A stretch of 64,000 nucleotides of DNA, taken from assembly GCA_021286765.1 (NCBI GenBank), contig JAJTBS010000001.1:310001-374000 (forward strand). The letters run 5' to 3'. Origin of the DNA: Holophagaceae bacterium. Its GTDB lineage: Bacteria > Acidobacteriota > Holophagae > Holophagales > Holophagaceae. Below are positions 1-8,500 of this stretch, piece by piece (positions within the stretch are counted from its first letter, which is position 1; every line of letters starts with the position of its first letter). Made by a program: the position numbers and the translations under genes. The notes under the pieces are model-generated. The model was not told where the DNA came from and did no database searches. It saw nothing but the letters and a program-made list of their open reading frames with translations.

Positions 1-1115
1 CGGATGCCCATGACACGCTCCTGCAACTCCCGGGTCTGCCGGTCCAGCTGCAGCAGGGCGGCGCTCATCTGCTCCTCCCCCTGCATGGTGTTCGACTGTT
101 GCGAAGCCTGGGCCAGCATGGCCTGGGTGATGACCAGCTCGCCCACCAGGTTCACCAGGCGGTCGATCTTGTCCGTGGCCACCCGCACCGTGGAGGCCTC
201 GGCCTGGTTGCGCTTCTTCTGCTGCTGGTCGAGGGCCTTGTTGACCGCCTCGGGCTTGACCTTGCCCATGTCCACCAGCAGCTCACCCAGGCGCTTCTGC
301 TGGGACAGGGCCTCGCGGATGTCGGCGGGGCTGACGCCCGCCTCGGTCTGGAGGATCTCGCCCAGGGTGGGCACCGTGCCCTCGGGGCTCAGGGGCTGGA
401 TGCGCAGATTGTCGCCTTCCGCCACGAACTCGAAGATGTCGTCCACGTCGATTTGCGGGTGCGCGGTCTCCAGCCGGATGTCCCAGGCCAGGTGGCAGTC
501 TTCGGGGTCCATCTGCTCGAAGGCTGGGATCCGCGTGAGGTCTGGCCAGATCTGCAGCGTGCCGAGCTTGGCCAGGTCACGGAAGAGCCGCTCCAGGTTG
601 ATGCCCCGGCGGAAGGAATCCGTGGGTGCTTCGAAGCGGATGGAGAAGCCGCGGCCGCCCTTCATGGCCACGGAGCGGGCCGGGGTCTGCATGTCAGGGG
701 CGGGTGGTGGCAGCGGGGCGGCGGTGGCGTCCTCCTGCAGCTTGGCCACGAGCATTTCCTGAAGTTGCTGCTCCTTGGCGGGAAGCGGCTCCTCGCGCCG
801 GGCGTGGTGCAGGTGGCTGCGGATGAGATCCACGCCCTGCAGCATCAGCTCCCGCAGATCCGGCGTCATGGGGCGGGTGCCCTGGCGGACGGGTTCGAGC
901 GTGCTCTCCAGCTGATGGGTGAAGGAGGCGACCGCCGGGAAGCCGAAGGTGGCGGCATTGCCCTTGATGGAGTGGGCCGCCCGGAACAGGGTGTGGAGAT
1001 CCTCGACCTCGACCGAAGCCAGGTCCATGGAGAGCAGGGTGGCCTCCATGCCGTCGGCGAGCTCGGTGGCCTCTTCAAAAAAGGCGTCTCGGAATTGGGC
1101 CATCGCATCGGACAT
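1..1115 (-). CDS. cheA: Chemotaxis histidine kinase CheA, N-terminal part (cut by window edge)
   Basis: This kinase autophosphorylates and passes phosphate to CheY. The 371 codons visible start at an ATG at 1115, 7 nt after cheY, and run off the window before any stop. Residues 1-105 form the P1 Hpt domain with phospho-acceptor His48 (motif AAHSIKGNAATFG). Residues 155-240 look like a P2-type response-regulator-binding domain. Residues 250-298 carry two back-to-back LGE(I/L)L...AL-QQ units resembling the MshEN/T2SSE-N fold. From about residue 307 the dimerisation helices begin (DKIDRLVNLVGELVITQ). The catalytic HATPase and CheW-like domains lie outside the window. It is the last visible gene of the chemotaxis operon. 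Confidence 0.95.
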   Translation of the reverse strand, partial: MSDAMAQFRDAFFEEATELADGMEATLLSMDLASVEVEDLHTLFRAAHSIKGNAATFGFPAVASFTHQLESTLEPVRQGTRPMTPDLRELMLQGVDLIRSHLHHARREEPLPAKEQQLQEMLVAKLQEDATAAPLPPPAPDMQTPARSVAMKGGRGFSIRFEAPTDSFRRGINLERLFRDLAKLGTLQIWPDLTRIPAFEQMDPEDCHLAWDIRLETAHPQIDVDDIFEFVAEGDNLRIQPLSPEGTVPTLGEILQTEAGVSPADIREALSQQKRLGELLVDMGKVKPEAVNKALDQQQKKRNQAEASTVRVATDKIDRLVNLVGELVITQAMLAQASQQSNTMQGEEQMSAALLQLDRQTRELQERVMGI

Positions 1116-1122
1116 GGGAACC

Positions 1123-1485
1123 TCAGAGGACTTTGTTCACAACGTCCAGCAGCTTTTCGGGGCTGAAGGGCTTCACGATCCAGCCCGTGGCGCCGGCTTC
1201 CTTGCCCTTCTGCTTCATGGAGGCGTCGGATTCGGTGGTGAGCACCAGGATCGGGGTGAACTTGAACTCGGGAAGGGCGCGGAGGCGCTGCACCAGCGTG
1301 ATGCCGTCCATGCGGGGCATGTTGACATCGGTGATGATCAGGTCGAGCTTCTTCCCGGCGGCCACGCCCAGCGCCTCCACACCATCGCCCGCCTCCAGGA
1401 CGTCGAAGCCCGCCCCCTTGAGCGTGAAGGTGATCATCTGGCGCATCGTGCTCGAGTCATCGACGGTGAGGATGAGACGGCCCAT
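1123..1485 (-). CDS. cheY: Chemotaxis response regulator CheY
   Basis: Single-domain receiver of 120 aa, the usual CheY length. It receives phosphate from CheA and signals to the motor or another output. The acidic pair D9-D10, the phospho-acceptor D53 in TDVNMPRMDG, the switch Thr in VLTTES and the Lys of the VKPFSPEKLL loop are all present. It lies between the soluble MCP-like gene (14 nt upstream) and cheA (7 nt downstream), so it is almost certainly the cognate regulator of that CheA. Confidence 0.96.
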   Translation of the reverse strand: MGRLILTVDDSSTMRQMITFTLKGAGFDVLEAGDGVEALGVAAGKKLDLIITDVNMPRMDGITLVQRLRALPEFKFTPILVLTTESDASMKQKGKEAGATGWIVKPFSPEKLLDVVNKVL

Positions 1486-1499
1486 CGTTAGGCTCCTGG

Positions 1500-2573
1500 T
1501 CAGAAAAGGTCGACTTCGCCGGCGGCGAGCGAACCGCTCTTCACCGCACGGAATTGCACACGGGCCGCTTCGATCTGGCCCAGGGTGGCTTCCAGCGCCG
1601 CCAGGGCGGGGCCCTCCGGCTCGCCGGCCTTCAGCCGCACTTCGAGGGCCTTCCAGGCCTGGGACTGCTCCAGCAGGTTCCCCAGCTCCTTGAGGCAGGC
1701 CATGAGCGTCTGGTGCACCAGATCCTCGAACTGGAGGCTGCGCACCACGTGGCCCACCTGCTCGGTCACCCTGCGGGCGTTCTCCTCGAGCTGCGCGACC
1801 AGGTCTTTCACGACCCAGTTGGAGGTGCGGAGGGACATGACAAGCGCTTCCGACTCGCCCCGGGAGGCCAGGGCCACGTTCATGTCCTGGCTGGCGATGG
1901 CCTTCACGTGCGCGTCCGTGCGCTCGAGGGCCTGGCGGGTGCCGACCACCTGTTCCTGGATGGTGTTGCTCAGTGCCGTGCTTCGGTCGGCCAGTTTGGA
2001 AACCTCCCCGGCCACCACGGCGAAACCCGCCCCGAACTGCCGGGCGTGGGCGGCCTCGATGCTGGCGTTCAGGGAGAGCAGGTGGGTGCGGCCGGCAATC
2101 TCGGACAGCTCGCCCAGCATGGTCTCCATCCGGAAGGAGCGCTCCCGGATGTCATTGACCTGATCCGCCAGCTGTACGGTGGATTGGCTGATCTCGGTGA
2201 TGTGGTTCACGAAGCCGTCGAGGGTGCCCATGATGGTGGCGCTCATGGCATCAAAGGTGCTGCCCGAGGCGTCCGCATCGCCCTCCAGCGTGCTCTGCAT
2301 GGCGGCCTGGATCTCGCCCGCCAGGAGATGCTGGTGTTGCACGCTGCGGTCGAGGGTCTTCAGGGCGTCTTCCAGCGTCCCGGCCGCCTCCCGCACCAGG
2401 CTGTCCACCTGCAGCAACTCGGGGGTCAGGAAGTTCACTTGACCCTCGAGCATCCTGGCCTCGCAGGCAGCCAGGCGCAGCAGGGCCTCCCGGTGCTCTC
2501 CAGCCGGAGCCGAGGTCGCTTCGGCGGGTTCGGGACCCGCCGAAGCAGGGCCGCTGGAGAACCACCGGCTCAT
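1500..2573 (-). CDS. Soluble MCP-like signalling protein with a CheZ-like C-terminal motif
   Basis: Protein of 357 aa with no transmembrane segment. The ATG at 2573 overlaps the stop of the STAS gene by 4 nt (ATGA), so translation is probably coupled. The middle is a long helical MCP hairpin with the conserved tip LLSLNASIEAAHARQFGAG followed by FAVVAGEVSKLADRS, which in MCPs contacts CheA and CheW. Near the C terminus SLQFEDLVHQT holds D284 and Q288 at the D-x3-Q spacing of the CheZ phosphatase active site. MCP membership is clear from the hairpin; phosphatase activity is only inferred from that motif. It could be a cytoplasmic receptor, a CheY-P phosphatase, or both. Confidence 0.82.
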   Translation of the reverse strand: MSRWFSSGPASAGPEPAEATSAPAGEHREALLRLAACEARMLEGQVNFLTPELLQVDSLVREAAGTLEDALKTLDRSVQHQHLLAGEIQAAMQSTLEGDADASGSTFDAMSATIMGTLDGFVNHITEISQSTVQLADQVNDIRERSFRMETMLGELSEIAGRTHLLSLNASIEAAHARQFGAGFAVVAGEVSKLADRSTALSNTIQEQVVGTRQALERTDAHVKAIASQDMNVALASRGESEALVMSLRTSNWVVKDLVAQLEENARRVTEQVGHVVRSLQFEDLVHQTLMACLKELGNLLEQSQAWKALEVRLKAGEPEGPALAALEATLGQIEAARVQFRAVKSGSLAAGEVDLF

Positions 2574-2872
2574 GGATGGACCCCGTCGAAGAGGTGGGCC
2601 AAGCCCAGGGCGGCGAAGCGGGTCTTCCACTCCTCCTTGGCGCCCACCACCGAAAGCGGGAGCCCCTTGGCCCGGAGGTCCCGGTCCAGGGCACCGAGCA
2701 GTTGGAGCCCGGACAGGTCCAGGTCCCCGACGGAGGACAGGTCCACCTCCGTGCTGCCGATTCCGGTGGTGAGCAGGGGCAGGGCCTTCTCCCACTGCTG
2801 ATGGATGGAGAAGATGTCCAGGTCGCCCTCGACGGTGAGGACCTGCTTGGAGGGAGCCGCTTTCCGTGCCAT
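2570..2872 (-). CDS. STAS-domain protein of the chemotaxis operon
   Basis: A 100-aa single STAS domain (anti-sigma-factor-antagonist fold). The typical strand-helix junction is visible as VDLSSVGDLDLSGLQLL, with the Ser of DLSG where SpoIIAA-type proteins are phosphorylated. It follows cheW by 4 nt and overlaps the soluble MCP-like gene by 4 nt. STAS genes also occur at this place in some rhizobial che operons, so the partner is more likely in the chemotaxis array than a sigma-factor switch. The operon shows no anti-sigma kinase. The exact role is unknown. Confidence 0.8.
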   Translation of the reverse strand: MARKAAPSKQVLTVEGDLDIFSIHQQWEKALPLLTTGIGSTEVDLSSVGDLDLSGLQLLGALDRDLRAKGLPLSVVGAKEEWKTRFAALGLAHLFDGVHP

Positions 2873-2876
2873 GACG

Positions 2877-3377
2877 TCAGACCGTGGCGCTTTCGAGGGC
2901 CATTAGCTCGCCATCGGAGAGCAGGCGGTCCAAGTCGAGGAGGATCAGCATGGATTCGGCGCCCGTGGCTCCCGGCAGGCTGGCCAGGCCCGCGATGAAC
3001 TCACGGCCCAGGGCGCTCTGTGTGCCCAGCTCCGGCGCAGGCCGGATGGCGCTGGGATCCAGATCGAGCACGTCGGACACGGAGTCCACCCGGATGCCCA
3101 GGGTGCGGCCCTGGACTTCCACGATGACGATGACGGGCCGGGTGTCCTCGGGAGCGTCTCCGAGGGAGAAGCGGTGTCGCAGCTCCAGGATGGGGACGAT
3201 GGCCCCCCGGAGGTTGATCACCCCGGGCATGTAGGGCGGAGCTTTGGGGATCCGGGTGATGGTGGCCTGGGCCTGGATCTCCCGGACCTTCAGGATGGGC
3301 AGGGCGTACGCCTCCCCCGCGAGGGCGAAGCAGAGCACCTGTTGGAGACTTTGGGAACTGGCTTCAGTGCTTGCCAT
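2877..3377 (-). CDS. cheW: Chemotaxis coupling protein CheW
   Basis: A 166-aa CheW-domain protein that bridges MCPs and CheA. The start ATG at 3377 has a GGAG 6 nt upstream. Characteristic stretches are the N-terminal VLCFALAGEAYALPILKVREI and the central PYMPGVINLRGAIVPILELR, the receptor- and CheA-binding core. Length fits stand-alone CheW (about 150-170 aa). It sits between the transmembrane receptor and the STAS gene, all on the minus strand. Confidence 0.95.
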   Translation of the reverse strand: MASTEASSQSLQQVLCFALAGEAYALPILKVREIQAQATITRIPKAPPYMPGVINLRGAIVPILELRHRFSLGDAPEDTRPVIVIVEVQGRTLGIRVDSVSDVLDLDPSAIRPAPELGTQSALGREFIAGLASLPGATGAESMLILLDLDRLLSDGELMALESATV

Positions 3378-3475
3378 GTTGTTCTCCGCAACGGTCCACT
3401 GCGTGCGACCGGGCTACAGATGGTTTCGGGAAAATGGGAACACCTCGTGAATATCCGGCAAGCCTACTGACTCGA

Positions 3476-5200
3476 TCAGAAGGCTTCCCAGTTGCCGTCG
3501 TCGTCGTTCTTGGGGGTGGGCACAGGCTGTTTGGCTATGGCCAGCTCGGGACGGGCCGCGGGGCGCTTGAGGGCGGCATGGCCGTTCTTGGCCGCCTTGG
3601 GGGCGGGGTGCGCGGTGACGGTGGTGCGGGCCTTGGGCGCCGCGGCGGTGCGCCTCACCTCCACGCCGGTCTTGAAGCGGCCGACGATTTCGGTGAGCGC
3701 GTGGGCCTGGGCATCCAGGGATTCGGCGGCGGCGGCGGACTCTTCCACCAGGGCCGCGTTCTGCTGGGTGACCTCATCCATGGACACCACGGCCTTGTTG
3801 ATCTCGTTCAGGCCCGTGCTCTGCTCCTGGGTGGCGTTGGCGATCTCGCTGACCAGCGACGTCACCCGCTGCACGTTGCTCACCACTTCCGCGATGGTCT
3901 CGCCCGCATGGGCGGCCACCTTGTTGCCGTCCACAGACTTGGCCACGCTCTCGCGGATCAGGCCCTTGATCTCCTTGGCGGCGTCGGCGCTGCGCTTGGC
4001 GAGGTTGCGGACTTCCGCGGCCACCACGGCGAAGCCGCGGCCCTGCTCACCGGCCCGGGCCGCTTCCACGGCGGCGTTGAGCGCCAGCAGGTTGGTCTGG
4101 AAGGCGATCTCATCCACCACGCCGATGATCTCGTTGATCTTGGCGGAAGACTGGTTGATGGCCTCCATGGCGGCGATGACCTGGGTGACGGCGGCGCCGC
4201 CGTCCTGGGCCACCTGGCGCGCTTTGCTGGATTCGTGGTTGGCCGATTTCGCGTTGTCGGCGGTCTGGTTCACGTTGCTCGTGATCTGCTCCATGCTGCT
4301 GGCGGTCTCCTCCAGGCTGGCGGCCTGCTCCTCCGTGCGCCGGCTCAGGTCCGTGTTGCCCATGCTGATCTCGCCCGAGGCCGTGGAAATGGCCATGGCG
4401 CTCTCCTGCACCTGGAGCATCGATTCGCGCAGGTTGCTGATGGTGCTGTTGAGGATGGTGCTCATCTGGCCCAGTTCATCCTTGGTCTGGATGTCCGAGT
4501 GGATGCTGAGGTCGCCACCGGCCACCGCTTCCAGAACCTCGCCGAACCGGTTCAGGGGACGGGTGATGGCCCGGGTCATGACGATGCCCGTGACAACGCC
4601 GAAGGCCACGCCCACGCCGATGATGACCAGCATCATGGTGGTGGCCGCCCTGGCCAGGGCGGCGTTGGATTCGGCAGAGTCCTTGGCCAGCTTCAGCTTC
4701 ATGTTCTGCAGAGCGTCCAGGGCTTCGTTCACCTTGGCTTGGGCCGCGGCGCCATCCCCCCGCATGAGGGCCTCGGCCTCCTTCAGCTTGCCGGCTGCCG
4801 TCAAGGCCAGGACCTTGTCGGCGATCACATCGTACGCGCCGTTGGCATCCTTGTAGGTTTTGTAATTTTCCTTGCCCTTGTCAGTGAGAAGGGTCTTCTG
4901 GAAGGATTCCTCGGTCTTGGAGAGTTCCCCCTCGATTTCCTTGAGCCGCTTGCCGAAGCGGTCAGCATCCCCGGTCATGATGGCGTCGCGCAGGTTGACC
5001 CGCTGCCGCTGGAACAGCTGCATCATGTCCCCCATCTCGCCGAGGGGCACCGTCATCTTCTCGTAGAGGTTGGTGTCGGCCTGTTCGATGGTGTGGAGCT
5101 TCTGGATGCCGATGGTGCCGACGAGGGCGGCGATGGCGGCGACGACGAGGTACGAGCCGATGAGCTTGGGGCCCATCTTGATGTTGTCGAGGAAACTCAC
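3476..5200 (-). CDS. Transmembrane methyl-accepting chemotaxis protein with NWEAF tail
   Basis: Receptor of 574 aa. I chose the GTG at 5200 because a clear GGAGG lies 5 nt upstream (5206-5210); reading further upstream adds 27 residues without a ribosome site. Order: TM1 about 10-31, a periplasmic four-helix-bundle type sensor about 35-185, TM2 about 186-208, HAMP about 210-262, then the cytoplasmic signalling hairpin with tip [20 protein letters not shown] at about 365-400. The C terminus is a Pro/Ala-rich flexible tail ending in NWEAF (570-574), close to the NWETF pentapeptide that tethers CheR and CheB in enteric receptors. It is the first gene of the che operon. Confidence 0.93.
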   Translation of the reverse strand: MSFLDNIKMGPKLIGSYLVVAAIAALVGTIGIQKLHTIEQADTNLYEKMTVPLGEMGDMMQLFQRQRVNLRDAIMTGDADRFGKRLKEIEGELSKTEESFQKTLLTDKGKENYKTYKDANGAYDVIADKVLALTAAGKLKEAEALMRGDGAAAQAKVNEALDALQNMKLKLAKDSAESNAALARAATTMMLVIIGVGVAFGVVTGIVMTRAITRPLNRFGEVLEAVAGGDLSIHSDIQTKDELGQMSTILNSTISNLRESMLQVQESAMAISTASGEISMGNTDLSRRTEEQAASLEETASSMEQITSNVNQTADNAKSANHESSKARQVAQDGGAAVTQVIAAMEAINQSSAKINEIIGVVDEIAFQTNLLALNAAVEAARAGEQGRGFAVVAAEVRNLAKRSADAAKEIKGLIRESVAKSVDGNKVAAHAGETIAEVVSNVQRVTSLVSEIANATQEQSTGLNEINKAVVSMDEVTQQNAALVEESAAAAESLDAQAHALTEIVGRFKTGVEVRRTAAAPKARTTVTAHPAPKAAKNGHAALKRPAARPELAIAKQPVPTPKNDDDGNWEAF

Positions 5201-5400
5201 GGGAACCTCCGGTGGTGGGTGTTGGATGGTGGCGAAGGGTGGAAAGGAAAGTGGTTGAATGGCCGATTGCTGTCGTGACAAGATCGGAAAATTACCTATG
5301 CATTGCAGTTCTCATAAGCCCAAACGTGGGTTTTGATTCAGGCTTGGATAGGGGCCTCATCGGTGGACCAGGGGGGCAGGTGAGTTATTGATGATGCGGG

Positions 5401-5416
5401 TGTGATTTTTGTCACA
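5401..5416. promoter_or_regulatory. CRP/FNR-family operator, perfect TGTGA-N6-TCACA
   Basis: The sequence is TGTGA, six bases, TCACA, which matches both half-sites of the classical CRP recognition core exactly and with the right spacing. It lies 133 nt upstream of the chosen start of the hybrid kinase and about 200 nt upstream of the MCP start, so either or both genes could be controlled. Which CRP/FNR-family member binds is unknown; no such regulator is encoded in the window. Confidence 0.6.
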
Positions 5417-5478
5417 GTCGCGCTTGGGAATTTCCGATTTGTGGCTGAAATGGACGGACCTACCAGGGGAAAAATGGG

Positions 5479-5502
5479 CATCCAGGACTCAATGTCTGGA
5501 TG
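5479..5502. repeat. Hairpin in the kinase leader
   Basis: Perfect 7-bp arms CATCCAG and CTGGATG are separated by 10 nt and end 31 nt before the kinase start codon. It may be an operator or a structured leader. It is too short to assign a role. Confidence 0.35.
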
Positions 5503-5533
5503 TCCAGGCCGAAATGAGGACAAGGTTCTATTG

Positions 5534-8500
5534 ATGGGCGTATCAGCTATGACCTCGACTGCAGTTCCCAAGGGCGGCGCCTGGCGCCTGCGGGTAGCTC
5601 TGTCCCTGGGGGCGGCCCTGATGGCGGTGGCCTCCCTGCTGGGTATCCTCCTCAGCCAGCCCCTGCTCGCCGCCTTGGGGCCGGGCCTGGTACCCATGTC
5701 CCCCCTGGCGTCGGTGCTGGTGCTCCTCCTGGCGGGCGCCTTCTGCGGGGTTGAGTGGCGGCGGGGGGCCCCATGGCTTGGAAGGGCCGGCATCGCCACC
5801 GCCATCTTCGTGGGTGGGGTGACCCTGGCCTTCGTCATTGGCCACGCTTCCGGCGGCACCTTGCGGGTCGAGACCTGGCTGCTGCGGTTCTGGCCGAAGC
5901 TCCAGCTCACCTCGGTGCTGACAGATCTGTCCCTGCTTGGCCTCGCCCTGTCCTTTCTCGTCCGACGGGTGGCAGGCAAAGCCTGGGGCGCCCGGCAGGC
6001 CGCCGCCCTGCTGGCGCTGGGCACCTTCCTGATGGGGCTCGCGGTGCTCGTGACCTATGCCGCAGGAGCACCGCTGCTCTACGGCACGGGCCACATTCCC
6101 ATGTCCATGCCCGCCGGGTTCTGCATCCTGCTGCTGGGAGCCTCCCAGTGCCTGGCCACCGGCCGGGACACGTGGCCCCTGGCTGTCTTCCGCTCGGACA
6201 GCAGCCGATCCAGGCTCGGCTTCTCGCCTCGGATGACGGCGGCCTATCTGGGGCTCGGCCTGGTGATCCTCGTGGGCGGGGCGCTCCTGCTGGGGCGTCT
6301 GATCCGCTCCACCAGGGCGGAGGTGCAGGCGGAACTCTCCACCATCGCGGACCTGAAAGCCCGGCAGATCGCCGAGTGGATGGCCGAGCGGCGGGGCGAC
6401 GCCCACGTGATCGCCGAAGGCGAGCTCATCCAGGCTCAGCTCCAGCGCTATCTGGCGGGTGGTGCCCAGGCCCCGGCCGAGCGCGACCTGCGCCATTGGA
6501 TGAGCGAACTCCAGCAGACATTCAGGTACCAGCAGGTCACCCTCTTCGATGCCCAGGGCCGGGTGCGCCTGGCCGCCCACCCGAATCCGCTGGGGCAAGC
6601 GCCGGCCGAGGACCCGGCCGAGTTCAAGGCGGTCCTGCGGGCCTCCGGGCTCTTGGTGTCGGACCTGCACCGGGCTCCGGGCCACCCGGACATCCATCTG
6701 GGGTTCTGGGTTCCCGTCCGTCCACCCCACGGGGAACTCGCCCAGGGGGCGCTCCTGCTCCAGGTGGACCCACGGACCTTCCTGTACCCGCTGGTGGAGT
6801 TCTGGCCCACGGCCAGCCCCAGCGCCGAAACCCAGCTGGTGCGGAGGGAGGGGGATCAGGTCCTGTTCCTCAACGACCTGCGCCACCGGACGGGAACCGC
6901 ATTGAACCTGCGCCAGGACTTGGCCGCCAACCCAGACATGCCGGCGACCCGCGCGGTCCTGGGCCAGGAAGGTCTGATGGAGGGCCTTGACGATCGCGGC
7001 GTGTCGGTGGTCGCCGTGCTCCGGAAGGTACCCGGCACCCCCTGGTGCATGGTGACCAAGGTGGATGCCGCCGAAATCTACGGTCCCCTGCGCCTGCGGG
7101 TCTGGGCGGGCGGTCTCGGCCTCATGGGGATCGTGCTCGTTCTCGGGGTGGGCCTCGGTGCGATCCTGCGGCACCGCGACGCTGAAGCGCTCCGGAGGCA
7201 GCTGAGCCTTTCCCGGCGCTACGAGACGCTCATGCGGGAGGCCAGCGACATCATCCTCCTGATGGACGGCGAGGGGCGCATCCTCGAAGCCAACGACCAG
7301 GCCTTCGATCACTATGGCTACGACCGTGCTGAGCTCCTCGGCATGGACATCCTCGAGCTCCGGGTGCCCGAGGCCCGTTCCGAAGGCCTTGAGCGTTACC
7401 AGCGCCTGATCGAATCCGGCTCTGTCCGGTTCGAGACCCTCCACCAGCGTAGGGACGGCAGCCGCTTCCCCGTGGAGGTCAGCGCGCGGGCCCTGGAACT
7501 CGACGGCGAGCCGCGGGTCATGAGCTTTGTGCGGGACATCAGCGAGCGGCGGAAAAACGAGTGTGAGATCCAGCGGATGACCCAGCTGTATGCCGCCCTG
7601 AGCCAGGTGAATCAGGCCATCGTGTGGTCGCTCGACCGGGAGGCGCTCTTCGCCAAGATCTGCGAGGTTATGGTGGAGTTCGGCAAGTTCGACATGGCCT
7701 GGATCGGCCTGAACGACCCCCGGGCCGGCCAGGTGCGGGTGGCCGCCTCCCATGGCGACAACCATGGATACCTTGACCGGATCCGCATCGAGAGCGGCCC
7801 GACTGTGTTCGGAGGCGGTCCGGCAGGCCGGGCCATCCGGGAGGCCAGCCCCTGCGTGTTGAACGATTTCCTCAGCGCTCCGGGCACCGAGCCTTGGCGG
7901 GATCTCGCCGTGGAATCGGGGTTCCGCGCGGTGGCGGCCTTCCCCATCCGGCAGGAGGGCCAGGTGTACGGGGCGCTCTGCGTTTATTCCAGGGAGACGG
8001 GGTTCTTCGGCGCCCCCGAGGAGGCCCTCCTGGTGGAGGCGGCCATGGACATCTCCTTCGCCCTGGACCACCTCACCCTGGACGACCAGCGCCGCAGCGC
8101 GGAGGTCGCGCTACTGGAGAGTGAACGCCGGCTGAAGGAGGCGCAGGAGGCGGGCGGCATCGGCACCTACACCTGGTTCATCCAGGAGAACTGCTGGATG
8201 GGCAGCCCGTACCTCGACGAGCTTTTTGGCGTCGGACCGGACCATCCACGGACACTGGCCGGGTGGGTTCAGATCGTGGCCCCGGACTTCCGGGACCAGA
8301 TGGCGGCCTATGTGGGGAGGATCATCGAACGCCATGAGCCCTTCGACATGGACTATCCGATTCTTCGCGCCTCGGACGGTCAGCGGCGCTGGGTCCACGG
8401 GCGCGGGGAGATCCACCGCGACGCCATGGACCAGCCCGTGGCCATGGTGGGCGTCATCCAGGACATTACCGAGCGCAAGCTGGCCGAGCATGCGCTGAGG

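Larger units (their letters stand above)
5201..5533. other. Divergent regulatory region between MCP and hybrid kinase
   Basis: This 333-nt gene-free stretch separates the minus-strand chemotaxis operon from the plus-strand kinase/hemerythrin locus and must hold promoters for both. It is visibly richer in A+T than its surroundings between about 5275 and 5345 and between 5395 and 5450. It contains the CRP-type palindrome at 5401-5416 and a 7-bp hairpin at 5479-5502, both listed separately. I could not find a convincing -35/-10 pair for either direction. Confidence 0.6.

Noticed and set aside
3371-5278. Long plus-strand open frame of over 600 codons opposite the MCP gene
   Set aside because: Its product is a Gly/His/Leu/Val-rich low-complexity string without motifs. 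It is the antisense shadow expected in GC-rich coding DNA, and the minus-strand MCP is unmistakable.
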